Below the pieces are notes generated by a model. That model was not told the DNA's origin and searched no databases. It saw only the letters and a program-made list of their open reading frames with translations. Positions 27,130 to 36,203 of a stretch of DNA of 64,000 bases are shown here, in pieces (position 1 is the stretch's first letter; each line of letters begins with the position of its first letter). Both the position numbers and the translations under genes were made by a program. The DNA comes from Paenibacillus sp. An7 (GTDB lineage Bacteria; Bacillota; Bacilli; Paenibacillales; Paenibacillaceae): positions 124,001-188,000 of the forward strand of contig NZ_WTWX01000001.1 in NCBI RefSeq assembly GCF_009870785.1, written 5' to 3'.

Positions 27130-29691
27130 ATGCATTCATGTTATACAAACAATCAGATGAAATGGAAGTTAAGAGGAAGAGGTTCAAGAAAGATGATGAC
27201 TGTCTTTTTGAGTTTTTCGGTAGCGCTTTCATTCACAGGATTGCAACCTTTTGGTCTTGATTCTGTACAGGCAGCGGAAGGAAATCAGTTCAAAGGAGCT
27301 CTGATCCCTGCTTTTCCTGGTGCAGAAGGCGGCGGAGCTTACACTAGCGGCGGTCGTGGCGGCGATGTATACATTGTTACGAACCTTGAGGATTATGGTG
27401 AAAAAGAGCAACCCATTGAAGGATCGCTTCGATATGGGATTGTATCTACTCCGAAAGAAGGACGAACGATTGTTTTCAACGTTTCCGGTACCATTGAACT
27501 AAAAGGCACCCTTCGTTTTAAAAACATTAAAAATCTGACCATTGCAGGTCAAACGGCACCTGGCAATGGAATTACCATTGCGGGCTGGGATACGAACATC
27601 AGCGATTCGGAAAATATCATCATCAGGTATCTCTCCTTCCGACCAGGTGCAACCAATGTCTATAGCGGCAGTGATTCAATGGATGCTCTATGGGGAAGAG
27701 ACAACAACTATTTTATCATTGATCACTCCTCCTTCAGTTGGAACACTGATGAGACCCTGTCTACTTACAGAGGTGAGAACGGAACCATTCAGTGGTCGAT
27801 TATTTCAGAGAGTCTGACGCTGTCGGGGCACTCGAAAGGTCGGCATGGCTACGGCGGTATTGCGGGCGGAGATAAAACAACCTTCCATCATAATCTGTAC
27901 GCAAATCACACTTCGCGGAATCCAAGACTCGGCGGAGGTTATGCTGGTGCGGCCAACGCAGATCATGTTGCTGTCGTTCAGTTCTCTAACAACGTCATCT
28001 ATAACTGGGGATTTAATACTACATATGGCGGCGGCTTTACCTATACTAATTTTATGAACAACGTAGAGATCGCAGGCCCAGGCACCAGAGATAATGTAAA
28101 AGACCGAGTCCTCGATGCTGGCGAATCTAAAAAAATAGGTGGTTTCTACATCGCAGGCAATCAGATTAATAATAAACCAACGGGAATACTTGATCCTTCT
28201 TCAAAACATATCCGAAACTCAGGTGATGTCGAAGGTGATACAAAGACGACCTATGCAGTTACACCTTATCTATCCGCAGATAGTACGGGCGTAAATCACG
28301 GAATTACGAATCAAGCTTTTGATGATTATGTACAAAATGGTGTAAAAATAGCGAATAATAAATTACTTGATGCGATCTTACAGCAAGCAGGAGCCACCTA
28401 TCCTCGGCGTGACGCAATTGATGCAAGAATTGTAGCTGAAGTAGAAAAAGGGTTAGGTAGATACATCAACACAGAACATGAGGTTGGAGGTTATGTCTCT
28501 CCTTTTGGCGTAATTGAAGAACAGCATCCTGCGAATTATGACACGAATCAAAACGGAATTGAGGATGATTGGGAAAAGAAAAACAAGATTTGGGATACCG
28601 CAGATGCATATAAGACAGTGACAGACCAAGGTTATACCTGGCTTGAACTATACATCAACAGCCTAGTCGATATGAACCATGTGGCAGAGAATCCTGAAGC
28701 CAAAATGACAAAACCAGATCATAATACACAATTGAAAGCAGGAGAAGACCTCTCCGTAAAAATCAAAGCGGACTCCAAATTCGGACATAACATTAGCAAG
28801 GTTGCTGTATACAATGGTTCGGAATATCTTGGCGATGCGGTGAAGAAAGGGAATAACTACGAGTATACAATTAAAGATCTTGCGGATGCTTCGTATTATA
28901 TCTCGGCAAGAGTTACGGATTCGAAAGGAAATTCAACGCAGACTACCGCTGCTAATATTCATGTAAATGGGCCTTCTCACTCTCTTACTAGTGAAGGTTT
29001 CAAGTCTGATGATGTTGGATCTCCTGATCTTAAGGGTACTGCAAGTATGACAGATGGAGTATTCACCGTGAAAGGTAACGGGAAGCTCGGGATGAGTGAA
29101 GGCAGCACGAAGCAATCACGCGAGAATGATGCAGATAAAGATGACTTCCATTTCGTTTATAAGGAATTATCAGGTGATATGGAGATTACCGCAAAGCTGG
29201 AGGAGATTGGTTCTGTAGACAATCATGCTTTTACCGGTCTGATGATTCGAGATGATTTGAAAAAGGATAGCGCTACTGCTGCTCTAGGACTCTCTACCGT
29301 GAAATTATCGAAAGATTATAGCTGGTCTGCCTATCTAGCAGGAAGAAACAGTAAGGGTGCGGACTTCGACCGATTAACGGAAACGTTGGACAGCCCGTCT
29401 GCAGCACAAGAAGCAGGAATTCAGCTCCTTCCTGACATTGCATTTAAACTGAATGGTGTGGAACAAGGATACTGGCTCAAACTCGGACGTAGCGGCGATA
29501 CCTTCTATGCTTATGGTTCTCCAGACGGCAGCAACTGGACAAAAATCGGGGAGAAAACGATCGCAATGCGAGATTCTGTATTTGTTGGCATGGCTGTAGA
29601 CAGCAATGATGTAGCGAATGATATTGAGCAGTTGAACTATGCAAAGTTCTCCCATGTGAGCGTTAAGGATAGCTTTAATCCGAGTAGGTGA
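27130..29691 (+). CDS. PL1-type pectate lyase, large modular secreted enzyme
   Basis: Secreted lyase of 853 aa. A signal peptide (VFLSFSVALSFTGLQPFGLD, cleavage near VQAAEG) precedes a PL1-type right-handed beta-helix (about residues 55-460). The helix opens with AFPGAEGGGAYTSGGRGGDV and contains IIDHSSFSWNTDETLS, FHHNLYANHTSRNPRLGGG and NNVIYNWGFNTTYGGG. Then follow DTNQNGIEDDWEKKN (dockerin/EF-like acidic loop), an Ig-like domain (HNISKVAVYNGSEYLGDAVK) and a C-terminal concanavalin-like DUF1349-type sandwich (GDMEITAKLEEIGSVDNHAF). The exact start is unsure: ATG 27130 has no clear ribosome-binding site, while ATGs at 27157 and 27193-27196 are alternatives. A divergent AraC gene probably controls it. 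Confidence 0.92.
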   Translation: MHSCYTNNQMKWKLRGRGSRKMMTVFLSFSVALSFTGLQPFGLDSVQAAEGNQFKGALIPAFPGAEGGGAYTSGGRGGDVYIVTNLEDYGEKEQPIEGSLRYGIVSTPKEGRTIVFNVSGTIELKGTLRFKNIKNLTIAGQTAPGNGITIAGWDTNISDSENIIIRYLSFRPGATNVYSGSDSMDALWGRDNNYFIIDHSSFSWNTDETLSTYRGENGTIQWSIISESLTLSGHSKGRHGYGGIAGGDKTTFHHNLYANHTSRNPRLGGGYAGAANADHVAVVQFSNNVIYNWGFNTTYGGGFTYTNFMNNVEIAGPGTRDNVKDRVLDAGESKKIGGFYIAGNQINNKPTGILDPSSKHIRNSGDVEGDTKTTYAVTPYLSADSTGVNHGITNQAFDDYVQNGVKIANNKLLDAILQQAGATYPRRDAIDARIVAEVEKGLGRYINTEHEVGGYVSPFGVIEEQHPANYDTNQNGIEDDWEKKNKIWDTADAYKTVTDQGYTWLELYINSLVDMNHVAENPEAKMTKPDHNTQLKAGEDLSVKIKADSKFGHNISKVAVYNGSEYLGDAVKKGNNYEYTIKDLADASYYISARVTDSKGNSTQTTAANIHVNGPSHSLTSEGFKSDDVGSPDLKGTASMTDGVFTVKGNGKLGMSEGSTKQSRENDADKDDFHFVYKELSGDMEITAKLEEIGSVDNHAFTGLMIRDDLKKDSATAALGLSTVKLSKDYSWSAYLAGRNSKGADFDRLTETLDSPSAAQEAGIQLLPDIAFKLNGVEQGYWLKLGRSGDTFYAYGSPDGSNWTKIGEKTIAMRDSVFVGMAVDSNDVANDIEQLNYAKFSHVSVKDSFNPSR

Positions 29692-29741
29692 GTAAACTGC
29701 AGTCACATGTGGTGAGTAGAGTTTGAATAGTAAGATTACTT

Positions 29742-29786
29742 TATGGGGGATGGTCAAAATCCCCCATATTTTTGTGTATGGGGGAT
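29742..29786. terminator. Three-arm bidirectional terminator
   Basis: Arms: TATGGGGGAT (29742-29751), ATCCCCCATA (29759-29768), TATGGGGGAT (29777-29786). Plus transcripts can pair arms 1 and 2 and run into ATTTTTG; minus transcripts can pair arms 3 and 2 and run into TTTTG. One central arm thus serves both convergent genes. Confidence 0.85.
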
Positions 29787-29854
29787 CAAAATATGCCTGA
29801 TTACCTGAACATATTTATTCATCCAGCAGGCTATGATTCTTTTAAAGGTAAGGT

Positions 29855-30163
29855 TTACCCTTCAACCACATCAGCACGAAGATCTGATGAAATTTCTAGC
29901 ATTTTAGGAATGACTGCTTCGTTTGCAACGGCTACGTAGATGTCTCCCATGTAAAGTCGGAACGGAATTTCAAGATTCTCATACTTCCACATGAAGAAAT
30001 CACCTTTGATCGACATGGTGCTCTCTGTGCCTTTTACGGTAAAAACCTCCGTGTAGGTAAAATCGGGTTTCGTTGCAAAGTATTCTTTGCACTCTTCCAA
30101 AGTAATGGCTTGTTCTGTTATGTTTTCTTGCATCGATCGTGTGATACGAAAACGCTGGTTCAT
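29855..30163 (-). CDS. Hypothetical 102-residue cytoplasmic protein
   Basis: No recognised family. The start ATG 30163 is well supported by AGGAGGCATATCA, and the shared terminator lies 69 bp past the stop, so this is a genuine gene. The protein is soluble with no signal peptide or helix: an acidic N-terminal half (EQAITLEECKEYFATKPDFT), a beta-rich centre (TYTEVFTVKGTESTMSIKGD) and a C-terminal alpha/beta segment (YVAVANEAVIPKMLEISSDL). It is flanked by pectin lyase and rhamnose aldolase genes but separated from both by terminators, so context gives no function. Confidence 0.7.
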   Translation of the reverse strand: MNQRFRITRSMQENITEQAITLEECKEYFATKPDFTYTEVFTVKGTESTMSIKGDFFMWKYENLEIPFRLYMGDIYVAVANEAVIPKMLEISSDLRADVVEG

Positions 30164-30283
30164 TGATATGCCTCCTATATCGACTCACTAAAAAAATCTC
30201 TACATTTTTTACATCGAAACCTATTTTCTCATTCCCCAAACTTTCTGTCAAAGAAAGTCCAGCTTATCCTGTCTCATTACATA

Positions 30284-30315
30284 AGAAAAGCCCTATCCTA
30301 CTGGATAGAAGCTTT
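30284..30315 (-). terminator. Intrinsic terminator of rhaD
   Basis: Minus-strand hairpin AAAGC..CTATCC / GGATAG..GCTTTT with a 4-nt loop, ending in TTTTC, just after the aldolase stop. Confidence 0.7.
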
Positions 30316-30322
30316 GAATTGA

Positions 30323-31177
30323 TTAATTTAAGATTCCAGGACGCGGTACAACTCCAAATTCCTCTGCAAGCTCGATTAACTCTTTGTTTGTTATTCTTTG
30401 CTTAATTTCGTGGTGTGCAATTAACATATAGATCTGAGCAGCTTTTTCGATCGTTTCGATAAGCCCTAACGCATCGTCGATAGAATTGCCTGTACCAAAG
30501 ATACCATGATGCGGCCATAACACAGCACGGTGTTCTGCCATTTTGAGCGCGGTCTCTCGTCCAATCTCACTAGAACCCGGTACCATCCAAGGAATGATTC
30601 CAATACCGTCAGGAAAAACAACGATACATTCGGTGCACATTTCCCATAAAGTTCTCGTAAACTTATCTTCATTTAATTCATGAATAAAAGTCATCGCTAT
30701 CACATTTGTCGCATGATTATGTATGACTACACGATGATTAGGATTGATTTTTATTCTTTCGATATGACTCATGAAGTGGGCAGCCAGCTCGCTTGTTGGC
30801 TTCGCATCATCTGGTAATCCCCAAAGAAGCTCCAGGGTCTCCCCATCCTCAGATATACGAATCACACCGAGATTAGCTTCTGGATCATCAATAATGTTCT
30901 TAAAATATTTCCCGGAACCCGTTACGATAAAGTACTTTCCCGCTAGTTCGTTAACTGGAAAAGCAGGCTTAAATGTACGGATTACTTGATCAATATCCAT
31001 ATAGGCAGCCACTTCTGATTCATCGAGAAGATAGCTGACATTACCGCCATTTCGTTCGTCCCATCCAAATCTCCACATATGCTGTGTAGCTTCCGCCATC
31101 ACTCTAACAAAGGGTATATCAAGTGCTGGAACATTCCCCTTCATCCATCCATGAGTCGTACTCATCTTCGTCACCAC
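30323..31177 (-). CDS. rhaD: Rhamnulose-1-phosphate aldolase
   Basis: Class II aldolase that splits L-rhamnulose 1-phosphate into dihydroxyacetone phosphate and L-lactaldehyde, the last core step of rhamnose catabolism. Family features are [15 protein letters not shown] near the N-terminus, [12 protein letters not shown], the zinc-site motif [13 protein letters not shown] and the third ligand in [11 protein letters not shown]. The 280-residue length is right for RhaD. The other rhamnose genes (isomerase, kinase) are absent here. Rhamnose would come from rhamnogalacturonan I, matching the PL11 lyase at 14.4 kb. The frame opens with two GTG codons at 31177/31174 and ATG 31165; AAAGGA precedes all three, so the start is not firm. 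Confidence 0.92.
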   Translation of the reverse strand: MVTKMSTTHGWMKGNVPALDIPFVRVMAEATQHMWRFGWDERNGGNVSYLLDESEVAAYMDIDQVIRTFKPAFPVNELAGKYFIVTGSGKYFKNIIDDPEANLGVIRISEDGETLELLWGLPDDAKPTSELAAHFMSHIERIKINPNHRVVIHNHATNVIAMTFIHELNEDKFTRTLWEMCTECIVVFPDGIGIIPWMVPGSSEIGRETALKMAEHRAVLWPHHGIFGTGNSIDDALGLIETIEKAAQIYMLIAHHEIKQRITNKELIELAEEFGVVPRPGILN

Positions 31178-31314
31178 AATCCTTTCTAATATAAGTGAAC
31201 ATTACAATAGATCTTGTGAGACATTAAGAACAATTCTTTGAATTTGACTCTTAGATTACTGAAATCCATCATTTTACTATCTATCATATCTGTTATTTTC
31301 TTTGAAGTCCACAT

Positions 31315-31359
31315 AAACAAAGATACACCATATGAGATCCATAAGGTGTATCTTTGTTT
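31315..31359 (-). terminator. Intrinsic terminator with a perfect 15-bp stem
   Basis: AAACAAAGATACACC / GGTGTATCTTTGTTT around a 15-nt loop, 80 bp beyond the kinase-like gene that ends at 31441. The T-run is interrupted, but the stem itself ends in TTTGTTT on the minus strand. Confidence 0.75.
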
Positions 31360-31440
31360 ACAATAGGTACGCTAAAATGAAAGATATTATTTTAAAGTTA
31401 AAGGTAGCCGTTGCTTTTTCCTCTAACTAGTTAAAAGCTG

Positions 31441-32451
31441 CTAGCTAGAAATCTCCAGTGGCACGAATAAAAAGGATGAACCGTTTATATATGCTTTTAA
31501 TAGGGCTTCCGCATAAGGTTGCTCTTCAATTAACCCATCCCACTCGGCAGAATCATCTGCATGAAAACTATAGGCCTCAATGAGTCCCATAATAAAGAAA
31601 GCTTCCAGCTTCGTTATGTATTCACCTTCCAATTGTCTAATTCTCTCATACCCTTTAATAAAAAGAACTCGTTGCGGAGGGAATAGTCCAAGAATGGACT
31701 GAGCTATATCGTATAAGTGATAACCGAAGCCGCACCTGCCAAAATCAATCGGATAAGCTTCATCTTCAAAGAATACGATGTTACCATTATGTAAGTCAGC
31801 ATGAATCATTCCAAAGTTTTGTTCGTGACTTGTAAGTATTTTAAGTAGTTCTGTCACTTTCTGAGCAGCCATCGAATACAACTCTAACGCTTCATTTGAT
31901 ATAAAATGCCCATGATTGAGTTGTAGATGAGCCCAATCCCTCTCAAAAGTATGGATGCCCCAAGAAGGACGTGAAAAGTCAGTGGATGGGCTAAAATCAG
32001 TGCTTGCTTCGTGAAGATGTGCCATCAATTCCCCCATCTTATAAATCGTCTCCTCTGTATGTGCCCCCTTTTCTAAACGCTCACCTTCGACCCAAGTTAA
32101 TAAAGTGGCATGGTACAGCTTTCCATCATCTGAGTATGCTGTGGTGACTAAAGAGCCCTCCCTATTCCGCACGGCAACAGGCAAAGTTATGCCCTTACTT
32201 TTCATTGCTGATGTCCATTCTAGTTCAGAGCTGATTTCTCTCTCTTTTTTGTCTGCTGAATGAATCCGCAGTAAAAATGATCCATCCATATCTGAAACAA
32301 TTCGAAAAGTAACATGCTCCGATATTTGGATGAAGTGAATTGAAATCCAGTTGATTTCGTATTTTTGTAGTGCATAAAGAGCAGCTTGCTTGGTTTGTTT
32401 TAGTGTATCATTCCGATTGATCTCGGTATCCATCTGAAATCCCTTATTCAT
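31441..32451 (-). CDS. APH/RdoA-like phosphotransferase
   Basis: 336-residue kinase-fold protein of the phosphotransferase-enzyme superfamily that includes homoserine kinase II, SrkA/RdoA and aminoglycoside kinases. The catalytic loop MIHADLHNGNIVFFE has the catalytic Asp and metal-binding Asn; DFGRCGFGYHLYDIAQSILG supplies the DFG-like Asp. The N-lobe runs from HVTFRIVSDMDGSFLLRIHS. The start ATG 32451 follows AAAGGAGACCAATT. Substrate unknown. It lies downstream of murE but a terminator separates them. Confidence 0.85.
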   Translation of the reverse strand: MNKGFQMDTEINRNDTLKQTKQAALYALQKYEINWISIHFIQISEHVTFRIVSDMDGSFLLRIHSADKKEREISSELEWTSAMKSKGITLPVAVRNREGSLVTTAYSDDGKLYHATLLTWVEGERLEKGAHTEETIYKMGELMAHLHEASTDFSPSTDFSRPSWGIHTFERDWAHLQLNHGHFISNEALELYSMAAQKVTELLKILTSHEQNFGMIHADLHNGNIVFFEDEAYPIDFGRCGFGYHLYDIAQSILGLFPPQRVLFIKGYERIRQLEGEYITKLEAFFIMGLIEAYSFHADDSAEWDGLIEEQPYAEALLKAYINGSSFLFVPLEISS

Positions 32452-32571
32452 AATTGGTCTCCTTTATCTGAAGATATCTTTACGTTATTATAATTGACCA
32501 GTAAGTGGATAGAGAGATAATGAATCTTTTAAGCTGAACTTTACTAAGTAATAACCATTGTTCCTTAATCG

Positions 32572-32595
32572 AAAAAAGCCGCCAACTGGCGACCT
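32572..32595 (-). terminator. Intrinsic terminator of murE
   Basis: Minus-strand GTCGCCA-gt-TGGCGGC followed by TTTTTT. The same AAAAAGCCGCC-type hairpin recurs near 45.04, 49.65 and 61.59 kb, so it is this genome's standard terminator style. Confidence 0.85.
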
Positions 32596-32654
32596 CATCT
32601 ACTTTATGGACTTTTAGAATAACCGTGTATTTCGCCAATCTCAAAGTTAGTAAC

Positions 32655-34157
32655 TTAGTGATTGGATTTGATCCGAAGTATCGCTTCTTTCGCCTCTTCT
32701 CGATCATCAAAGTGAATCGTGTGATCTTTTAAAATTTGGTAAGTTTCATGCCCTTTCCCTGCAATCAATATAATATCTCCTGGCCTCACTAAGGTGATTG
32801 CTCGCTCAATTGCTTGTTTGCGATCGGTGATGAGTTCGTATTGACCTGTGAAGACATCGCTATCCAGCACACCTTGTTCAATATCAAGCAGAATCTGATC
32901 AGGATCTTCAGAACGAGGATTATCGGATGTCACGATAACGATGTCGCTGTATTCCGCTGCCAGCTTACCCATGATGGGGCGTTTCGTCTTATCCCGATCT
33001 CCACCGCAACCGAACACAGTAATGATATGCTGATCAGCAAATTCACGTAATGTAGTAAGGGCATTTTCTAGACCATCCGGTGTATGAGCATAGTCAACAA
33101 GTACAAGGAAATCTTGACCGGCATGAACAATTTCCATTCGCCCAGCGACACTTTTCAGTGATAACAACCCGCGTTTTATGTTTTCTAGTGATATCCCTTC
33201 AACTATTGCCGAGCTGATTGCTGCAAGTGCATTATAAACATTAAATTTACCGACCAGATTAATTTCCAGGATTTCCGTGCCTATAGACGTTTTGACTGTG
33301 AATTTTGTGCCTTTTGAAGTAAGCTGAATGTCTTCTGCCATCACATCGGCTTTGCTCTCTATTCCGTACGTAACAACTTGTGCCGGTGTCACCCCTCTAA
33401 AATAATGGCTCGATTCATCATCTGCATTCAAAATTGCATATTTCTTCTTTAGAGGGTCAGCTGAAAATGAGTTCCCCATTCGTGAGAATAACAATCCTTT
33501 GGCAGCAATGTATTCTTCCATCGTTCCGTGATAATCCAAGTGATCCTGCGATACATTGGTAAGTACAGCTGTTCTAAAATCACACCCCAAAACACGTCCC
33601 ATATGTAGACCTTGTGATGAAACTTCCATAAAACAAAAATCGACGGACTGATCTCTCATTTTTCGAAGATTATATTGTAAGCGATTCGGTTCCTGCGTAT
33701 TTATATCTGTTTCAAACCATTCAGACCCTATTTTTGTTCCGGTATTCCCCATCAGTCCTGTTCGGTACCCTGCTTCCGTGAGAATCGATTCCAGCATATA
33801 ACTCGTTGTCGTTTTCCCGTTGGTTCCTGTAATCCCAATCAATTTCAGCTCCGTACTTGGATAACCGTAAAGATGGTTGGCTAGCACCGCCAAAGCGTAC
33901 CTTGCATCGGATACTTTTACCGTTGGAACACTTACTTTCACATCCCGTTCGACAATGACAGCAGCAGCCCCCGCTTCCACCGCTTTATCAATAAAAAGAT
34001 GTCGATCTTCCTGAAGTCCACTCACACCCGGTATACAAACAAAAATGTCCCCTGGGTTCAAAGTTTGAGAATGGATGCTAACCCCTGATACTTCCACATT
34101 TGTATCCCCATTTGTGTGTTTCACGCGAAGCTGATTGATGAGTTCTTGTAACTTCAA
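32655..34157 (-). CDS. murE: UDP-MurNAc-tripeptide synthetase (meso-diaminopimelate-adding type)
   Basis: Cytoplasmic ATP-dependent ligase adding the third residue to UDP-MurNAc-L-Ala-D-Glu. The N-terminal UDP-binding domain (VSIHSQTLNPGDIFVCIPGV) is followed by the ATP loop GITGTNGKTTT (residues 108-118), the carbamylated-lysine segment YIAAKGLLF (Lys220) and the C-terminal domain with DNPRSEDP (412-419). DNPR is the signature for meso-diaminopimelate rather than lysine. At 500 aa all landmarks are intact. Normally murE sits in the division/cell-wall cluster beside murF and mraY; here it follows two membrane-protein genes and a methyltransferase gene (11 bp to the nearest), so it may be a second, specialised copy. 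Confidence 0.92.
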   Translation of the reverse strand: MKLQELINQLRVKHTNGDTNVEVSGVSIHSQTLNPGDIFVCIPGVSGLQEDRHLFIDKAVEAGAAAVIVERDVKVSVPTVKVSDARYALAVLANHLYGYPSTELKLIGITGTNGKTTTSYMLESILTEAGYRTGLMGNTGTKIGSEWFETDINTQEPNRLQYNLRKMRDQSVDFCFMEVSSQGLHMGRVLGCDFRTAVLTNVSQDHLDYHGTMEEYIAAKGLLFSRMGNSFSADPLKKKYAILNADDESSHYFRGVTPAQVVTYGIESKADVMAEDIQLTSKGTKFTVKTSIGTEILEINLVGKFNVYNALAAISSAIVEGISLENIKRGLLSLKSVAGRMEIVHAGQDFLVLVDYAHTPDGLENALTTLREFADQHIITVFGCGGDRDKTKRPIMGKLAAEYSDIVIVTSDNPRSEDPDQILLDIEQGVLDSDVFTGQYELITDRKQAIERAITLVRPGDIILIAGKGHETYQILKDHTIHFDDREEAKEAILRIKSNH

Positions 34158-34168
34158 GGTTACTCCCC

Positions 34169-34711
34169 CTACAATTTAGCTTTTAACTTATTGTACAGAT
34201 GAATGATGAGCATTAGAATCCAGTCGATCATACTATAAAAAACGGCAATAGAAATGGCAGACGTAAAACTGTGGATATAGATCCCATGAGAATAACTGGA
34301 TATAAGATATATGAATATACTGTTTATGCCAATCGTAATCACGTGCTTTGTGTACTCTGAGATATGTAGACGCAAACCCATGTTGAATAAGGTAATGATC
34401 ATTGGTTTTAATACTTCTTCACATATAAAAAAACCAATCAGCATGGCTAACGAAAAATTAAATAGGCTTTGATGTGAACTCGCACTAAATATATTCGTAA
34501 ACTCACTAAAAGAGTAAAAAAACAGGGTATAAAAAAAGGTGAACAATACGATAGGTACAAAAGGGAGAAGGGCTAGTAATGGCACAAGCCCTATTCTTAA
34601 TCCCCTGGGATTCGGCTTTTCACCTTGTTTAAGGTCATGAAATTTAATCATCTCATTAATGAGCAAACAAATAGCCACATAAAAAATCAGTAGAAAGACA
34701 GGAGTACTCAC
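34169..34711 (-). CDS. Integral membrane protein upstream of murE
   Basis: About 180 residues, largely hydrophobic with five or so predicted helices (VFLLIFYVAICLLINEMI, VPLLALLPFVPIVLFTFFYT, FNFSLAMLIGFFICEEVL and two C-terminal helices around ITIGINSIFIYLISSY and FYSMIDWILMLIIHLY). The helix with FFICEEVLKPMI carries paired glutamates in a membrane-adjacent position. I do not recognise the family. The frame opens at 34741, but GTG 34711 is correctly spaced from AGAGGAGA. It ends 11 bp before murE starts, so the two are probably co-translated. Confidence 0.75.
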   Translation of the reverse strand: MSTPVFLLIFYVAICLLINEMIKFHDLKQGEKPNPRGLRIGLVPLLALLPFVPIVLFTFFYTLFFYSFSEFTNIFSASSHQSLFNFSLAMLIGFFICEEVLKPMIITLFNMGLRLHISEYTKHVITIGINSIFIYLISSYSHGIYIHSFTSAISIAVFYSMIDWILMLIIHLYNKLKAKL

Positions 34712-34789
34712 TAGGCAGGCTCTCCTCTCTAATTGGAACATATGGGTTTCGATACTGAACTGCGAATAGCCATAGTCATCGTCCCTCGC

Positions 34790-35188
34790 TCAGTCTATTG
34801 ATGTGTCTTTCCTTGACCATACGAAGTCGAACAAACCAAAGAGTAATGCAACCAGTATAGAAATAAATTCATAACTATCTAAAAAGGTAGGAATCACCAT
34901 AATGATCGCCCCAACAATGATATATATGAAAACGCGCACCCAAATACTTACGTTATAATGTTTTAGAATTACAAAAGGGGTTGTAAATGCAACAACGAGT
35001 ATAGGATACACCGCAAATAACGTAACGAATAAAACAAACGGAGCATATTCGTCCATTGATAAAGTAAATAAAAGAGCATCCTCTTGCTTACTGTCCATAT
35101 AGAATACAGTGAAGGTAGCAAAGAAAGCGAGAAATAATAAGCTCAAACATGAGGCCAAAATACGCTTTATTTCTTGTCTAGAAAACAC
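34790..35188 (-). CDS. Four-helix membrane protein
   Basis: About 132 residues with four hydrophobic helices (ILASCLSLLFLAFFATFTVF, FVLFVTLFAVYPILVVAFTT, VFIYIIVGAIIMVIPTFL, FISILVALLFGLFDFVW). Family not recognised. The frame opens with GTG 35197, part of the ribosome-binding site GAAGAGGTG; GTG 35188, 8 nt beyond, is more likely. It begins a few bases after the methyltransferase stop and precedes the next membrane-protein gene by about 80 bp, so the three genes plus murE look like one transcription unit. Confidence 0.72.
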   Translation of the reverse strand: MFSRQEIKRILASCLSLLFLAFFATFTVFYMDSKQEDALLFTLSMDEYAPFVLFVTLFAVYPILVVAFTTPFVILKHYNVSIWVRVFIYIIVGAIIMVIPTFLDSYEFISILVALLFGLFDFVWSRKDTSID

Positions 35189-35201
35189 AAATTTCACCTC
35201 T

Positions 35202-36014
35202 TCAGAGATGGACTACAGCTAACCTCTCAGCCGTCTCTTCTTCATTTCCTTGAAAAGATTTCGTTCCACATGCGATATGAAAAATCATCATGGCATAAGA
35301 ATCTGGGTTATGAAGTAAATTATCATGAGCTTTTACTATATTGTGATAATCGCTATCAGATAAGATGCCTAGTCTATAAAATTGCTCAAATCTATTCGGA
35401 TTTAATTGCTCTTGGAAACCCTCTAAACCAACTAAATCGCTATGTACAGAAACAGCTTCCATATCAATATTAGAAAACCCTGCTTGTTTCAGTAATCTTG
35501 GGAGACTTCGCCCAATTTCTCGATTACCGCCTGCTTTTCGTTGCATGGCTATCAATTTATCAAGAACGGAGCGGAAGGATTCTACACTAGGTTCTACAAC
35601 TCCAAAAATTCCATCATCTATATCAATGATCGCTACTTTCCCACCAGGTTTTAACACACGGAAGATTTCTAGTGTTGCTTTTAAGGGATCATACAAATGA
35701 AGGAAAATGAGACGAGCAATCACAAAGTCATAATGATCCTCAGGAAGCTTCGTATCGTAGATGGAGGCTTGTACGTACTTCACTTTCGAAGAGTTATGAT
35801 TCCTATTAGGAAAATTCTTGATAAGCTGTTCTGTCACATATCCAGGTCCGCATCCTGCTTCCAGCACGTTCATTCCGTCTGACAAACCATACCACTGCAA
35901 ATATCTACATTCTTTCTCCCATCCCATCAAAGCTTGAGCTTTCAGGCGGTTTAGCTCTGCTTCCATCCCTAGACTTGTTTTACTAACATCATATGTGGAA
36001 TCTGAAGTTTTCAT
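35202..36014 (-). CDS. Class I SAM-dependent methyltransferase
   Basis: 270-residue Rossmann-fold methyltransferase. Motif I is NVLEAGCGPGYVTEQL; acidic motif II falls in VKYVQASIYDTKLPEDHYDF; post-II motif is VLKPGGKVAIIDIDDGIFGV. This looks like the UbiE/Methyltransf_11 group acting on small molecules, but the substrate cannot be told. It is the first gene of the methyltransferase, two membrane proteins, murE series, preceded by about 190 bp containing only the terminator of the upstream gene. Confidence 0.88.
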   Translation of the reverse strand: MKTSDSTYDVSKTSLGMEAELNRLKAQALMGWEKECRYLQWYGLSDGMNVLEAGCGPGYVTEQLIKNFPNRNHNSSKVKYVQASIYDTKLPEDHYDFVIARLIFLHLYDPLKATLEIFRVLKPGGKVAIIDIDDGIFGVVEPSVESFRSVLDKLIAMQRKAGGNREIGRSLPRLLKQAGFSNIDMEAVSVHSDLVGLEGFQEQLNPNRFEQFYRLGILSDSDYHNIVKAHDNLLHNPDSYAMMIFHIACGTKSFQGNEEETAERLAVVHL

Positions 36015-36132
36015 ATACCCATCAACCCCTGTATCTATATTTGAATACGATACAACTTACATAATACACATATATTACCACACTAAATAACTATTTCTTA
36101 ATCTACAATTGAAATTATTTCTGAATAAAACA

Positions 36133-36157
36133 GAAAAAGAGACTCAACGAGCCTCTA
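36133..36157 (-). terminator. Intrinsic terminator of the small membrane-protein gene
   Basis: Minus-strand AGAGGCTC-gtt-GAGTCTCT followed by TTTTC, about 50 bp after the stop at 36204. Confidence 0.75.
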
Positions 36158-36203
36158 TTCTATAGCAAAAAACCAGTTACTGTTATTCGCTGTTTATTTA
36201 CTG

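Noticed and set aside
32480..32710. 76-codon minus-strand frame overlapping the murE end
   Set aside because: It runs across the murE terminator and overlaps murE codons in another frame; no ribosome-binding site.
32655..34157. PgsB/CapB polyglutamate synthase (Mur-ligase relative with membrane partners)
   Set aside because: Full-length MurE landmarks including the N-terminal UDP-binding domain and DNPR are present, and the membrane proteins do not look like PgsC/PgsA.
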